A stretch of DNA of 10,348 nucleotides from Flavobacterium sp. (GTDB taxonomy: Bacteria; Bacteroidota; Bacteroidia; Flavobacteriales; Flavobacteriaceae), in the NCBI GenBank assembly GCA_024709705.1, contig JANJWE010000117.1, forward strand, positions 1-10,348, read 5' to 3'. Under the pieces are notes generated by a model, which was not told the origin of the DNA, did no database searches, and worked only from the letters and a program-made list of their open reading frames with translations. Positions 1 to 7,047 of this stretch are shown piece after piece (position 1 is the stretch's first letter; each line of letters begins with the position of its first letter). The position numbers were made by a program, and so were the translations under genes.

Positions 1-401
1 GAGATATGCTAAAGTTAGAGGATGCTCAAATTAAAGAAAAAATAATTAGACAATTTGTTGCTTTTACATATAAATTGCATTGTGCTCATATTGAATTTAT
101 TGACCATTCTACCGGAAATACATTGATAAAAGATGAGGGAAATGATATTTTTTCATTTTTTTTAGTTGATTTAAACCGGACTAATTTTGATAAGGAAATG
201 AGTTTAGATGAACGAATTAAGAATTTTTCTAAGCTAACTTCCAACCGAGAAATTGTTGCTCTAATGAGTAATGAATATGCCCAATTAACCGGAGAACATG
301 AAACATATATTTTTGATAAGATGTGGAAATTTACCACTGATTTCCAAAGTCGATTTTACAGAAAAAAAAGATTAAAAAAGAAATTGAAGTTTTGGAAGTA
401 A
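1..401 (+). CDS. Lipopolysaccharide kinase (Kdo/WaaP family, KdkA-like), 3' part only
   Basis: C-terminal part of a protein-kinase-like enzyme expected to phosphorylate an inner-core LPS sugar (Kdo or heptose) at the cytoplasmic side of the inner membrane. The frame is open to the left edge, with a GAT codon before the ATG at 6, so the ATG at 6 is very probably internal and the N-lobe is off-window. About 132 residues are visible. The motif IDHSTGNTLI (codons about 99-128) fits the catalytic loop of Kdo kinases, with the catalytic Asp at 102-104. DLNR at 168-179 fits the metal-binding Asp position. The preceding helix ends in KLH, as is usual just before this loop, and the tail is very basic (RKKRLKKKLK). 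A family 2 glycosyltransferase follows after 42 bases on the same strand, which suggests co-transcription in core-LPS assembly. The family is fairly sure; which sugar is phosphorylated is inferred. Confidence 0.8.
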   Translation, partial: DMLKLEDAQIKEKIIRQFVAFTYKLHCAHIEFIDHSTGNTLIKDEGNDIFSFFLVDLNRTNFDKEMSLDERIKNFSKLTSNREIVALMSNEYAQLTGEHETYIFDKMWKFTTDFQSRFYRKKRLKKKLKFWK

Positions 402-443
402 AATTTAGTAAAAAATAGTACTTTTCCCTTCTCAATAGGTTCA

Positions 444-1256
444 ATGAAAGTATCCATAATCATCACAACTTACAATTCCGAAGTATGGTTGCATAAAGTA
501 CTATTAGGTTACTCTGTGCAAACCGAATCTGATTTTGAAATTGTAATTGCTGATGATGGTTCTACTGCTAAAACTAAAGGTGTTATAGATTCCTTCCAAT
601 CCAAGTTTAAGTATCCCATTGTACATGTCTGGCAAGAAGACCAAGGTTTTCAAAAATCAAAAATTCTAAACAAAGCCATTTTAGCTTCCCAATCTGATTA
701 TTTGCTTTTTTCGGATGGCGATTGTATTCCCAGAAATAACTTTGTGGCTACTCATCTTAAATTTAAAGAAGAAGGCTATTTTTTATCGGGAGGCTATTTT
801 AAATTACCTCTGTCTATTTCAACAGCAATTACTGATGATGCTATTATTGCTCAACAATGTTTTTCTATTTCTTGGTTGCTAAAACAAGGTTTGAAATTAA
901 ATTTTAAAATTACGAAACTAACTCACAATCCTTTTTTTGCAGCTTTTATGAATTGGATAACTCCAACCAAACGCTCTTGGAACGGACATAATGCTTCGGG
1001 ATTTAAAAAAGATATTTTAGCGGTAAATGGTTTTAATCACGAAATGAAATATGGAGGTTTGGATAGAGAATTAGGCGAAAGATTGTTTCATTATGGGTTA
1101 TTGTCAAAACAAATTCGATATTCGGCAATTTGTATTCACTTAGACCATGCTAGAGGTTATTCCAATCCCGAAATATGGCATTCCAACAATCAGATAAGGA
1201 AATACAATAAAAAGCATCGCATTGCTGTAACTCCAAACGGAATTAATCAATTATGA
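444..1256 (+). CDS. Family 2 glycosyltransferase (GT-A fold, galactosyltransferase-like C-terminus)
   Basis: 270-residue inverting-type glycosyltransferase predicted to add a sugar from a nucleotide-sugar donor to LPS core or another surface glycan in the cytoplasm. The N-terminus has the classic GT2 opening VSIIITTYN (residues 3-11), ADDGS (36-40) for nucleotide binding, and the metal-binding DxD motif as SDGD (90-93). The second half carries GGLDRELGERL (204-214), like the acidic acceptor/catalytic motif of the galactosyltransferase C-terminal domain seen in chondroitin-synthase-type GT2 enzymes. There is no obvious membrane segment. The ATG at 444 gives a complete N-terminal beta strand and is 42 bases after the kinase gene, so both probably form one unit. 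The stop codon abuts that of the convergent gene, leaving no room for a terminator. Donor and acceptor cannot be told from sequence. Confidence 0.88.
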   Translation: MKVSIIITTYNSEVWLHKVLLGYSVQTESDFEIVIADDGSTAKTKGVIDSFQSKFKYPIVHVWQEDQGFQKSKILNKAILASQSDYLLFSDGDCIPRNNFVATHLKFKEEGYFLSGGYFKLPLSISTAITDDAIIAQQCFSISWLLKQGLKLNFKITKLTHNPFFAAFMNWITPTKRSWNGHNASGFKKDILAVNGFNHEMKYGGLDRELGERLFHYGLLSKQIRYSAICIHLDHARGYSNPEIWHSNNQIRKYNKKHRIAVTPNGINQL

Positions 1257-2300
1257 TCTTTTAGATTTTCCAAAAATTGAGTGAATTTTATATTTTCGAA
1301 GGAAAGATAAATTTCTTTTCACTGGAATTCCCTTCGTTTCTATATATTTTTCTACAGCTTCAACCATGCGTAATGCAGATTTCCCATCTTGGTAAGGATG
1401 ATATTCTTTAAAAACAATTTTTCTTTGCTCTGCAAAATCATCTGTTTTTATATTTCGATTAATTAAATGCTCCAATTCAGAATAAGCGGAACTGTTTTCC
1501 CAATATATAGTATTAGAAATTGTGTTAAAGGTTATTACGGGTTTATCCAACAATAAAAACTCATATATCACCGAAGAGGTGTCACTAATTAAAAGATCAG
1601 AAATTACTAAATATTTTATAATATTTTTTTCAGTTTCAAATTTGATATTAGTTACCTCTTGTGCAAGTTTTTGATATTTATCTACCCATTTTTGAGCCAT
1701 CAAGGGGTGAAATTTTAATAGAATGAGATAGTCAGGATTAGAAAGTGCAAATTGTTTCAAATGCGATAATAAATAGGGTGCCGAGGTCAATTTTGGCGAA
1801 AAAGTAGGTGCATACAAAATGATTTTATTTGCATGATTCGCAGTTAGAATTTCTCTTTTCTCATTTTCAAAAGAACTGCGTTCCAAACTGTAAATATCCA
1901 GTTTGGGCCAACCGGTTTCAACCACATCAAAATTTTTAAATTTCTGTTGGAGTTCTAAAAATTTTCGAGTAAAAAAAGGCCCCTGAGTAAGATATAAATC
2001 AAAATAATGACGAATTCTGAAATGTCCTTTTTTTTCACCGGCAAAACCATGAAAAACTTGAACTTTTACACCTCTTAAATAATACGGGACTTCATTTCCG
2101 GGAACAAAAATAGCATCAGAATTAAAATCTTCTAAATCACCAATAGATGTAGTGTGAGCTTCATTTTTAAAGGGAAAATCAGTGATAATCTTAGGATTGA
2201 TATACCATAAAAAAGGATATCCTTTTTGTTCAAGCACATGCTTTAGAGGTTCAAGAATCCCAAAAGAATAATTGTTTTGACAAAATAGGATGCATTTCAT
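1251..2300 (-). CDS. CDP-glycerol glycerophosphotransferase family protein (TagB/TagF-like)
   Basis: 349-residue protein resembling the CDP-glycerol:poly(glycerophosphate) glycerophosphotransferase family, which moves a polyol phosphate from a CDP-activated donor to a glycan or lipid acceptor at the membrane. Family features, numbered from the ATG at 2300: FHG (83-85), whose His is a conserved family position; YAPTFSP around the middle; a KFHPL motif; and SDTSS (239-243) followed by VIYEFLLLDKP, the signature nucleotide-binding segment. Near the C-terminus lies YQDGKSALR, like the family's DGKA motif. A TTG codon lies one codon upstream, but the ATG is preferred. It overlaps the stop of the nucleotidyltransferase by one base (TGATG), a translational-coupling arrangement. 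That neighbour could make the CDP-linked donor. No membrane helix is apparent; association through basic residues (RKYK, KSKRS at the end) is possible. The transferred alcohol is unknown. Confidence 0.8.
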   Translation of the reverse strand: MKCILFCQNNYSFGILEPLKHVLEQKGYPFLWYINPKIITDFPFKNEAHTTSIGDLEDFNSDAIFVPGNEVPYYLRGVKVQVFHGFAGEKKGHFRIRHYFDLYLTQGPFFTRKFLELQQKFKNFDVVETGWPKLDIYSLERSSFENEKREILTANHANKIILYAPTFSPKLTSAPYLLSHLKQFALSNPDYLILLKFHPLMAQKWVDKYQKLAQEVTNIKFETEKNIIKYLVISDLLISDTSSVIYEFLLLDKPVITFNTISNTIYWENSSAYSELEHLINRNIKTDDFAEQRKIVFKEYHPYQDGKSALRMVEAVEKYIETKGIPVKRNLSFLRKYKIHSIFGKSKRS

Positions 2301-2983
2301 CAAGATAGAAATTTATTTACATTTTCAAGATCTTCAACAAAATCAATTTCCATACAATTGAATTTCGAAATATCTACCGCTTTCACTTGAATGTTGTCTT
2401 TTTCAATAGAAAGTTCAATTCCTCTTTCAAAGTAATCGTTTTCATCACATTCTTCCAATCGCGAAATCAATTTGACAATATCATTTGATGAAACAAAGTT
2501 TATTCCTACAGCTTCGCCTAAACCGTTTTTTACGGTTTTTGACAACTCATTTATAAATCCGTTTTTAAGGGTATATTTTACTTCTTCATCGGCAACTTTA
2601 CTAGTATTTACAGCAACAAATGAAGCGTTTTCTTCAATATGCGGAAGGAGAATATCCAGTAGTTTTTCATCAAAAACCACATCACCGTTAAACCACAATA
2701 CAGATTCTTTTTGGTATTTTTTTAAAGCTCTAACCAAGCTTTTTGATGTATTGGTTCTATCGAAAAAAGGATTGTAAATGAAAGTTAGTTCCGGAAAACG
2801 CTCCATGATAAGATCTTTTTTAAATCCAACCACAACGTTAATGGCATCTATATCAAATTTTGAAGTGATGTTTTCAATTTGATATTCCATTATGGTTTTT
2901 CCGTTTTGCAAAGGAGTTAACGGTTTAGGAAAAGGGTTTCCCAATCTGGAACCAATTCCGGCAGCAAGAATTACAATTTTCAT
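2300..2983 (-). CDS. LicC-like nucleotidyltransferase (CTP:phospho-alcohol or sugar-phosphate type)
   Basis: 227-residue nucleotidyltransferase of the NTP_transferase superfamily. The N-terminus has the LAAGIGSRL loop (residues 6-14) and PKPL (19-22) for nucleotide and phosphate binding. FNGD (98-101) supplies the metal-binding Asp. Three features point to the LicC (phosphocholine cytidylyltransferase) branch rather than hexose-1-phosphate enzymes: MEYQIENI (32-39), YNPFFDRTNTSKSL (70-83), and EID followed by VEDL near the C-terminus. There is no hexapeptide-repeat tail, as expected for a short cytidylyltransferase. It likely makes a CDP-alcohol (glycerol, ribitol, choline or ethanolamine phosphate) used by the overlapping TagB-like gene. 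It starts at ATG 2983, 54 bases after the heptosyltransferase-like gene. A TAnnTTTG element in that gap suggests an extra internal promoter. The substrate is inferred, not shown. Confidence 0.8.
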   Translation of the reverse strand: MKIVILAAGIGSRLGNPFPKPLTPLQNGKTIMEYQIENITSKFDIDAINVVVGFKKDLIMERFPELTFIYNPFFDRTNTSKSLVRALKKYQKESVLWFNGDVVFDEKLLDILLPHIEENASFVAVNTSKVADEEVKYTLKNGFINELSKTVKNGLGEAVGINFVSSNDIVKLISRLEECDENDYFERGIELSIEKDNIQVKAVDISKFNCMEIDFVEDLENVNKFLS

Positions 2984-3004
2984 TTAAGTTAGGTTTAAAG
3001 CTTG

Positions 3005-3012
3005 CAAATTTA
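3005..3012 (-). promoter_or_regulatory. Candidate Bacteroidota -7 element upstream of the LicC-like gene
   Basis: On the minus strand this reads TAAATTTG, an exact match to the TAnnTTTG -7 consensus of Bacteroidota. It lies 21 bases before the ATG at 2983, so transcription would start about 15 bases upstream of the gene. No good TTG is seen at the usual -33 distance, so this could be weak or fortuitous in AT-rich DNA. Confidence 0.35.
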
Positions 3013-3037
3013 AAGAAAAGAAATGAGTCTAAAAAGT

Positions 3038-4105
3038 TTACTTTAAATGGCTTTGTGTAAAGGTGATAACATCCTTTAGAAAAAAATCAGGTGTAAAATG
3101 TGAATAATATGTGACAGCCTTTTCTTTTAAACTTTTTTTAGATTCATGTGTGTCGAAATCGGGAATGAAATCTTTCAAATGAACTGCTTTGTGTTTTATT
3201 CCATCTTCAAAAATACTCCAGCTTTCTTTTTGTATCCAAGGTGAGAAAATGGTAAAACTGGGTTTGTTTAATGCTTTGGCAATATTTATTGCTCCTCCAT
3301 CATTACCAATAATCAATTGGCATTGATTCATTATGCCCATGAAATTTCTTAAATCTTTACCGATAAGGTCTTTTTTAATTCTTTGTTTTAAAGTTTCAGA
3401 GCAGAAGCCTAAAAATTCTTCTATTTCCTCGTTTTGTTTTGGGGTATAGTTCAATAAAAAAGTTGCATTTGTATGAAGTGAAATCTGCTCCAGTAACTGA
3501 GCCATATAGCTGAGCGGATAAGTTTTACTTTTTTCACTTCCCAAAACACTTATCATTATACAATTTTCGGTTTCTGGATTAAGTTGGTAAAATTGAAATA
3601 AATCTAAACTTTGTTTTTTTTCCTGTTCGGTTAAAAAAATTTTAGGATAAATCTCAATTTTATTTTTGTGAATCACTTTTTTCAGTAATTCAACACGTCG
3701 TTCTATTGCTAAACCGGCTTGAGTTGTTGCCTTTTCAAGATACTCCACCTTTTGATTGTAGGCGAGTTGTATTCCTTTTCCCTTATAGCCTATTCTTTTT
3801 GGTGCACCGGAAAAAAGCGTAATTAAACCACTTTCAATTTTTGCGTAGGCATCGATTACAATATCATAATTTTGGTTACGAATTTTTAGTAAAAAAAGGA
3901 ATAAGGAAGCAATGTTATTTCGGTACTTATCCTCAAATAGTATAAAATTATCAATAGCGGGATGGTTTTCAACAACAGGTTGGGTAAAGGTATTGATAAG
4001 ATAATCAATTTGTGCATCAGGATATTCGTTTCTCAAATTCTCACATATAAGAGAACTGATTAAAACATCGCCAATCATTTTTTGTTGAATAACCAAAATT
4101 TTCAT
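3038..4105 (-). CDS. Family 9 glycosyltransferase (ADP-heptose:LPS heptosyltransferase-like)
   Basis: 355-residue GT-B glycosyltransferase of the WaaC/WaaF/RfaQ type, expected to add heptose or a related sugar to the inner core of LPS from the cytoplasmic face. The N-terminal domain begins with a beta strand and MIGDVL (residues 10-15), whose Asp13 matches the proposed catalytic base. It continues with NLRNEYPDAQIDYL, typical of family 9. The C-terminal domain has IGNDGGAINIAKALNKP (about 266-282), the nucleotide-sugar site; heptosyltransferases usually have NDTG here, so GG instead of TG is a mild variant. ATG 4105 lies 16 bases after the dapD stop, so the two are almost certainly one transcript. 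Exact donor and acceptor are uncertain; heptosyltransferase is the family-level assignment. Confidence 0.85.
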   Translation of the reverse strand: MKILVIQQKMIGDVLISSLICENLRNEYPDAQIDYLINTFTQPVVENHPAIDNFILFEDKYRNNIASLFLFLLKIRNQNYDIVIDAYAKIESGLITLFSGAPKRIGYKGKGIQLAYNQKVEYLEKATTQAGLAIERRVELLKKVIHKNKIEIYPKIFLTEQEKKQSLDLFQFYQLNPETENCIMISVLGSEKSKTYPLSYMAQLLEQISLHTNATFLLNYTPKQNEEIEEFLGFCSETLKQRIKKDLIGKDLRNFMGIMNQCQLIIGNDGGAINIAKALNKPSFTIFSPWIQKESWSIFEDGIKHKAVHLKDFIPDFDTHESKKSLKEKAVTYYSHFTPDFFLKDVITFTQSHLK

Positions 4106-4121
4106 TAAAAGCTATTTTAAT

Positions 4122-4937
4122 TTAAACCGCCACATTATATTCTCTCAACGCATCATTCAGCGAAGTTTTCAAATCGGTTGAAGGTTTGCGTTGTCCAATA
4201 ATTAACGCACAAGGAACTTGAAATTCGCCTGCCGGAAATTTTTTGGTATAACTGCCGGGAATCACCACCGATCGTGCAGGAACATATCCTTTATATTCCG
4301 CTGGGCTTTCGCCGGTAACATCAATAATTTTTGTTGAACCGGTTAAAACTACATTCGCTCCCAAAACGGCTTCTTTTTCTACCCGAACACCTTCCACCAC
4401 TATACATCTCGATCCAATAAAAGCTCCGTCTTCAATGATTACGGGAGCGGCTTGAAGCGGTTCTAAAACCCCACCAATACCAACGCCACCACTCAAGTGA
4501 ACGTCTTTCCCGATTTGAGCACAGCTACCCACAGTTGCCCAAGTGTCTACCATCGTGCCCTCATCTACATACGCTCCAATGTTCACATAACTGGGCATCA
4601 TAATTACACCTTTAGAAACATACGCACCATAACGAGCTACTGCCGGTGGAACTACTCGAACTCCTTTTTCGGCATAGTTACGTTTCAATTCCATTTTATC
4701 GTGGTACTCAAAAATTCCGGCTTCCCAGGTTTCCATTTTTTGAATAGGGAAATACATCACTACGGCTTTTTTTACCCATTCGTTCACTTGCCAACCTTTT
4801 TCTGTTGGTTCGGCTACACGAAGCTTTCCGTTGTCTAATAATTCAATAACTTCTCTGATGGCAGCTATAGTTGTTTCATCTTGCAATAAAGCTCTGTTCT
4901 TCCAAGCTTTTTCTATGATTGGTTGTAAATTATTCAT
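4122..4937 (-). CDS. dapD: 2,3,4,5-tetrahydropyridine-2,6-dicarboxylate N-succinyltransferase
   Basis: 271-residue cytoplasmic enzyme of the succinylase branch of the diaminopimelate/lysine pathway. It succinylates tetrahydrodipicolinate using succinyl-CoA, feeding peptidoglycan and lysine synthesis. Length and sequence fit the E. coli-type DapD (274 residues): a helical N-terminal domain with NGKLRVAE (36-43), then RVVPP (94-98) leading into a left-handed beta-helix of hexapeptide repeats. The highly conserved block runs from MPSYVNIGAY (114-123) through DEGTMVDTWATVGSC (125-139), then HLSGGVGIGGVLEP. The C-terminus is more diverged and ends in a short helix. ATG 4937 has an AAAA-rich leader and a -7 promoter element 16 bases upstream. 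It leads a leftward unit with LPS genes starting 16 bases after its stop, an envelope-themed pairing. Assignment is secure. Confidence 0.97.
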   Translation of the reverse strand: MNNLQPIIEKAWKNRALLQDETTIAAIREVIELLDNGKLRVAEPTEKGWQVNEWVKKAVVMYFPIQKMETWEAGIFEYHDKMELKRNYAEKGVRVVPPAVARYGAYVSKGVIMMPSYVNIGAYVDEGTMVDTWATVGSCAQIGKDVHLSGGVGIGGVLEPLQAAPVIIEDGAFIGSRCIVVEGVRVEKEAVLGANVVLTGSTKIIDVTGESPAEYKGYVPARSVVIPGSYTKKFPAGEFQVPCALIIGQRKPSTDLKTSLNDALREYNVAV

Positions 4938-4952
4938 TTTTTAAAATTTTGA

Positions 4953-4960
4953 CAAAGATA
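4953..4960 (-). promoter_or_regulatory. Candidate -7 promoter element of dapD
   Basis: The minus strand reads TATCTTTG, an exact TAnnTTTG match, 15 bases before the dapD start codon. It predicts a very short leader of about 10 bases containing TTTTAAAAA just before the ATG. A TTG at the expected -33 distance is not apparent. Confidence 0.45.
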
Positions 4961-5027
4961 AAATCTTTTGGCGATACATTTTGGTTTGATTTTTGTAAAC
5001 TTAACACAGATAAATAACAAAATGAAT

Positions 5028-5035
5028 TAAATTTG
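5028..5035 (+). promoter_or_regulatory. Candidate -7 promoter element of the NlpE/META lipoprotein gene
   Basis: TAAATTTG matches TAnnTTTG exactly. If used, transcription would begin at about 5040-5042, which is after the ATG at 5038 but before the in-frame ATG at 5059. This favours the downstream start. No clear -33 TTG at the standard spacing is seen. Confidence 0.4.
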
Positions 5036-5058
5036 TAATGAACCTTTTGAAATCAAGT

Positions 5059-5904
5059 ATGAAAACAAAAATAGCATCACTATTCTTTTTATCACTATTG
5101 ATAATAAGTTGTACACAAAAAGCAAAAGAAGAAGCAACTCAAGAAATCGTTGCAGACTCCACTGAAGTATTAATGAATAAAGAGCATAATGCTAAAATTT
5201 CATTGGATTATATTGGGCTCTATGAAGGTGTTTTACCTTGTGCAGATTGCGAAGGTATTGAAACGCATCTTTCATTGGTAGATGAAACCAACTTTGTTTT
5301 AAAGACCAATTATTTAGGGAAAAAGAAAAAATTAACCAATGAAGTTCGTGGAGTTTATTCGTGGAATGATGCCGGAAACACAATTATTTTATCCGGAATT
5401 GAAAAGGCTCCCAATAGTTATTTTGTTGGAGAAAATTATCTAACGCAATTAGATATGGAAGGAAATAAAATTGAAGGTGATTTAGCTGAGAGATATGTTT
5501 TACAGAAAAAATCAGATTCTGGTGAATTGGTTCCGCCATCACCATTGGAAAAAGTATCTGATAAAGGACTCCAATTTATAAAGTGGAAGTTAGTTGAATT
5601 AAATGGAGTAAAGATTACAAACGATAAAAACAAACCAAAGTTTATTCATTTAATTAAGGATAATCAATTTACTGCATTTGCTGGCTGCAATAATATGATG
5701 GGTAGTTATGAAATTAAAGAAGATGCCATGAGAATCAAATTCACCAAAGGAGCTTCCACTATGATGGCTTGCCCGGATATGACCACCGAACAAGAATTTG
5801 CCGAAATGCTTGAAAAAGTAGATAATTATAGTGTTAATGGGAATAACTTATCATTTAATAAAGCACGAATGGCACCGTTGGCAAGATTTGAAGCAATCCA
5901 ATAA
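5059..5904 (+). CDS. Lipoprotein with NlpE N-terminal-like domain and META domain
   Basis: Predicted outer-envelope lipoprotein, 281 residues from the ATG at 5059 (288 if the ATG at 5038 is used). The later start gives a compact signal peptide MKTKIASLFFLSLLIIS followed by the lipidated Cys (codon 5110-5112), and it fits the promoter position. After a charged linker comes an NlpE-like module with YIGLYEGVLPCADCEGI; the CxxC pair is at codons 5239-5250. In E. coli, NlpE is a copper/adhesion-responsive lipoprotein. A proline-containing linker leads to a META/HslJ-like domain starting near KWKLVELNG, with AGCN and MMACPDM holding two conserved cysteines that may form a disulfide. The NlpE-META arrangement suggests an envelope stress or redox role, which is inference. 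ruvX starts 12 bases after the stop, so the genes are likely co-transcribed. Confidence 0.85.
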   Translation: MKTKIASLFFLSLLIISCTQKAKEEATQEIVADSTEVLMNKEHNAKISLDYIGLYEGVLPCADCEGIETHLSLVDETNFVLKTNYLGKKKKLTNEVRGVYSWNDAGNTIILSGIEKAPNSYFVGENYLTQLDMEGNKIEGDLAERYVLQKKSDSGELVPPSPLEKVSDKGLQFIKWKLVELNGVKITNDKNKPKFIHLIKDNQFTAFAGCNNMMGSYEIKEDAMRIKFTKGASTMMACPDMTTEQEFAEMLEKVDNYSVNGNNLSFNKARMAPLARFEAIQ

Positions 5905-5916
5905 ATTAATTTTAAA

Positions 5917-6333
5917 ATGCCACGAATCCTCGCCATAGATTACGGAATCAAACGCACCGGAATTGCCGTTACCGATGAATTGCAAATCATTGCTTCCGGT
6001 TTAACTACCATTCCCTCTGAAACGGTTATTTCTTTTTTGAAAGACTATTTCTCAAAAGAAAAGGTTTCCATCGTATTAATTGGTGAACCCAAACAAATGA
6101 ATGGTTTGCCCTCAGAAAGTACACCTGTTATTGAAAAATTTGTGACCACATTTTCATCGGAATTTCCCGAAATGAAAGTCATTCGTGTCGATGAACGATT
6201 TACCTCCAAAATGGCTTTTCAAACAATGATAGACAGCGGATTAAGTAAAAAACAACGCCAAAACAAAGGTCTGGTAGATGAAATTGCGGCTACAATTTTG
6301 TTGCAGGATTTCTTAACCCGTAAAATGATTTAA
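5917..6333 (+). CDS. ruvX: Putative pre-16S rRNA nuclease / Holliday junction resolvase-like RuvX (YqgF)
   Basis: 138-residue RNase H-fold protein, the normal length for YqgF/RuvX, a cytoplasmic nuclease linked to 16S rRNA 5' end maturation and historically to Holliday junction resolution. The first acidic site is in AIDYGIKRTGIAV (Asp8). The second strand motif is IGEPKQMNG (55-63), followed by the conserved DERFTS (92-97). The last catalytic Asp is in VDEIAA (Asp121). All expected acidic positions are present, so the enzyme looks active. The start ATG has TTTTAAA directly in front. It lies 12 bases after the lipoprotein gene and 102 bases before def, which has its own candidate promoter. 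Identity is secure; the exact biochemical role in this phylum is known only by homology. Confidence 0.93.
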   Translation: MPRILAIDYGIKRTGIAVTDELQIIASGLTTIPSETVISFLKDYFSKEKVSIVLIGEPKQMNGLPSESTPVIEKFVTTFSSEFPEMKVIRVDERFTSKMAFQTMIDSGLSKKQRQNKGLVDEIAATILLQDFLTRKMI

Positions 6334-6357
6334 ACCAAAATAGGCGAAAAGATTAAC

Positions 6358-6377
6358 GAATTTTCAGAATTCTTTTT
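6358..6377 (+). terminator. Weak candidate terminator after ruvX
   Basis: GAATT (6358-6362), a 5-base loop, then AATTC (6368-6372) followed by five T. The stem is short and AT-rich, so termination would be weak at best. It lies 24 bases after the ruvX stop and just before the candidate def promoter. Confidence 0.25.
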
Positions 6378-6379
6378 AT

Positions 6380-6387
6380 TACTTTTG
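6380..6387 (+). promoter_or_regulatory. Candidate -7 promoter element of def
   Basis: TACTTTTG matches TAnnTTTG and lies 48 bases before the def ATG, predicting a leader of roughly 40 bases. The leader contains a small 4-base-pair inverted repeat (GAGC at 6399-6402 with GCTC at 6410-6413). No clear -33 TTG is seen; a TTA at 6353-6355 is slightly too far. Confidence 0.4.
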
Positions 6388-6435
6388 CCTCCTTTAAAGA
6401 GCAAAATAAGCTCATAAATAATACGCATTACAAAA

Positions 6436-7023
6436 ATGATTTTACCAATAGTAGGTTACGGAGATCCGGTTTTACGTAAAGTAGGTCAAGATATTGCTGC
6501 AGATTATCCTAATCTTTCGGATTTAATTGCCAATATGTATGAAACCATGTACAATGCCTATGGCGTTGGTCTGGCGGCTCCTCAAATTGGTTTGGCCATT
6601 CGTTTGTTTATTGTCGATACGGAGCCTTTTAGCGAAAGCGATGATTTAAAACCGGAAGAAAAAGAACAATTGAAAGGTTTTAAAAAGACTTTCATTAACG
6701 CTAAAATTGTAAAAGAAGAAGGCAACGAATGGGGTTTTAATGAAGGTTGTTTGAGTATTCCGGATGTTCGTGAAGATGTGTATCGAAAAGAACGTATTAC
6801 GATTGACTATTTTGATGAAAAATTCAACAAGTTTACAGAAGTTTACGACGGATTAATTGCTCGAGTCATTCAACACGAATACGACCACATTGAAGGCGTT
6901 TTATTTACCGACAAAATATCCTCATTAAAAAAGACGTTAATTAAGAAAAGACTTCAAAATATTATGGATGGTAAAATAAGAGCCGATTATAAAATGAAGT
7001 TTTTCAATAAAAAAGGAAGATAA
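6436..7023 (+). CDS. def: Peptide deformylase
   Basis: 195-residue metalloenzyme that removes the N-formyl group from nascent proteins at the ribosome. All three deformylase motifs are intact: GVGLAAPQ (43-50), EGCLS (103-107) with metal ligand Cys105, and HEYDH (147-151) with ligands His147 and His151 and catalytic Glu148. A charged stretch (about 63-84, rich in Glu and Lys) sits between motifs 1 and 2. It makes this protein longer than the E. coli enzyme (about 169 residues), and the C-terminus ends in a basic tail. The ATG at 6436 is preceded by ACAAAA and gives the standard MILPIVGYGDPVLR opening. It is followed after 24 bases by the DUF5606-type gene, probably co-transcribed. An essential housekeeping function is expected. 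Confidence 0.97.
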   Translation: MILPIVGYGDPVLRKVGQDIAADYPNLSDLIANMYETMYNAYGVGLAAPQIGLAIRLFIVDTEPFSESDDLKPEEKEQLKGFKKTFINAKIVKEEGNEWGFNEGCLSIPDVREDVYRKERITIDYFDEKFNKFTEVYDGLIARVIQHEYDHIEGVLFTDKISSLKKTLIKKRLQNIMDGKIRADYKMKFFNKKGR

Positions 7024-7047
7024 TACAAGATAAATATTTTAATAAAA

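Noticed and set aside
86..337. An 83-codon open frame on the minus strand inside the kinase gene
   Set aside because: It is a shadow of the kinase coding frame with no family resemblance.
2472..2777. A 101-codon open frame on the plus strand inside the LicC-like gene
   Set aside because: It is antisense to a clear nucleotidyltransferase and has a Ser/Phe-rich composition with no domain.
4497..4838. A 113-codon open frame on the plus strand inside dapD
   Set aside because: It is antisense to the most conserved part of dapD; the composition (many His, Phe and Tyr) is typical of a shadow frame.
6399..6413. Small inverted repeat GAGC/GCTC in the def leader, considered as a riboswitch or attenuator
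   Set aside because: The stem is only four base pairs, there is no T run, and no further conserved structure is visible.
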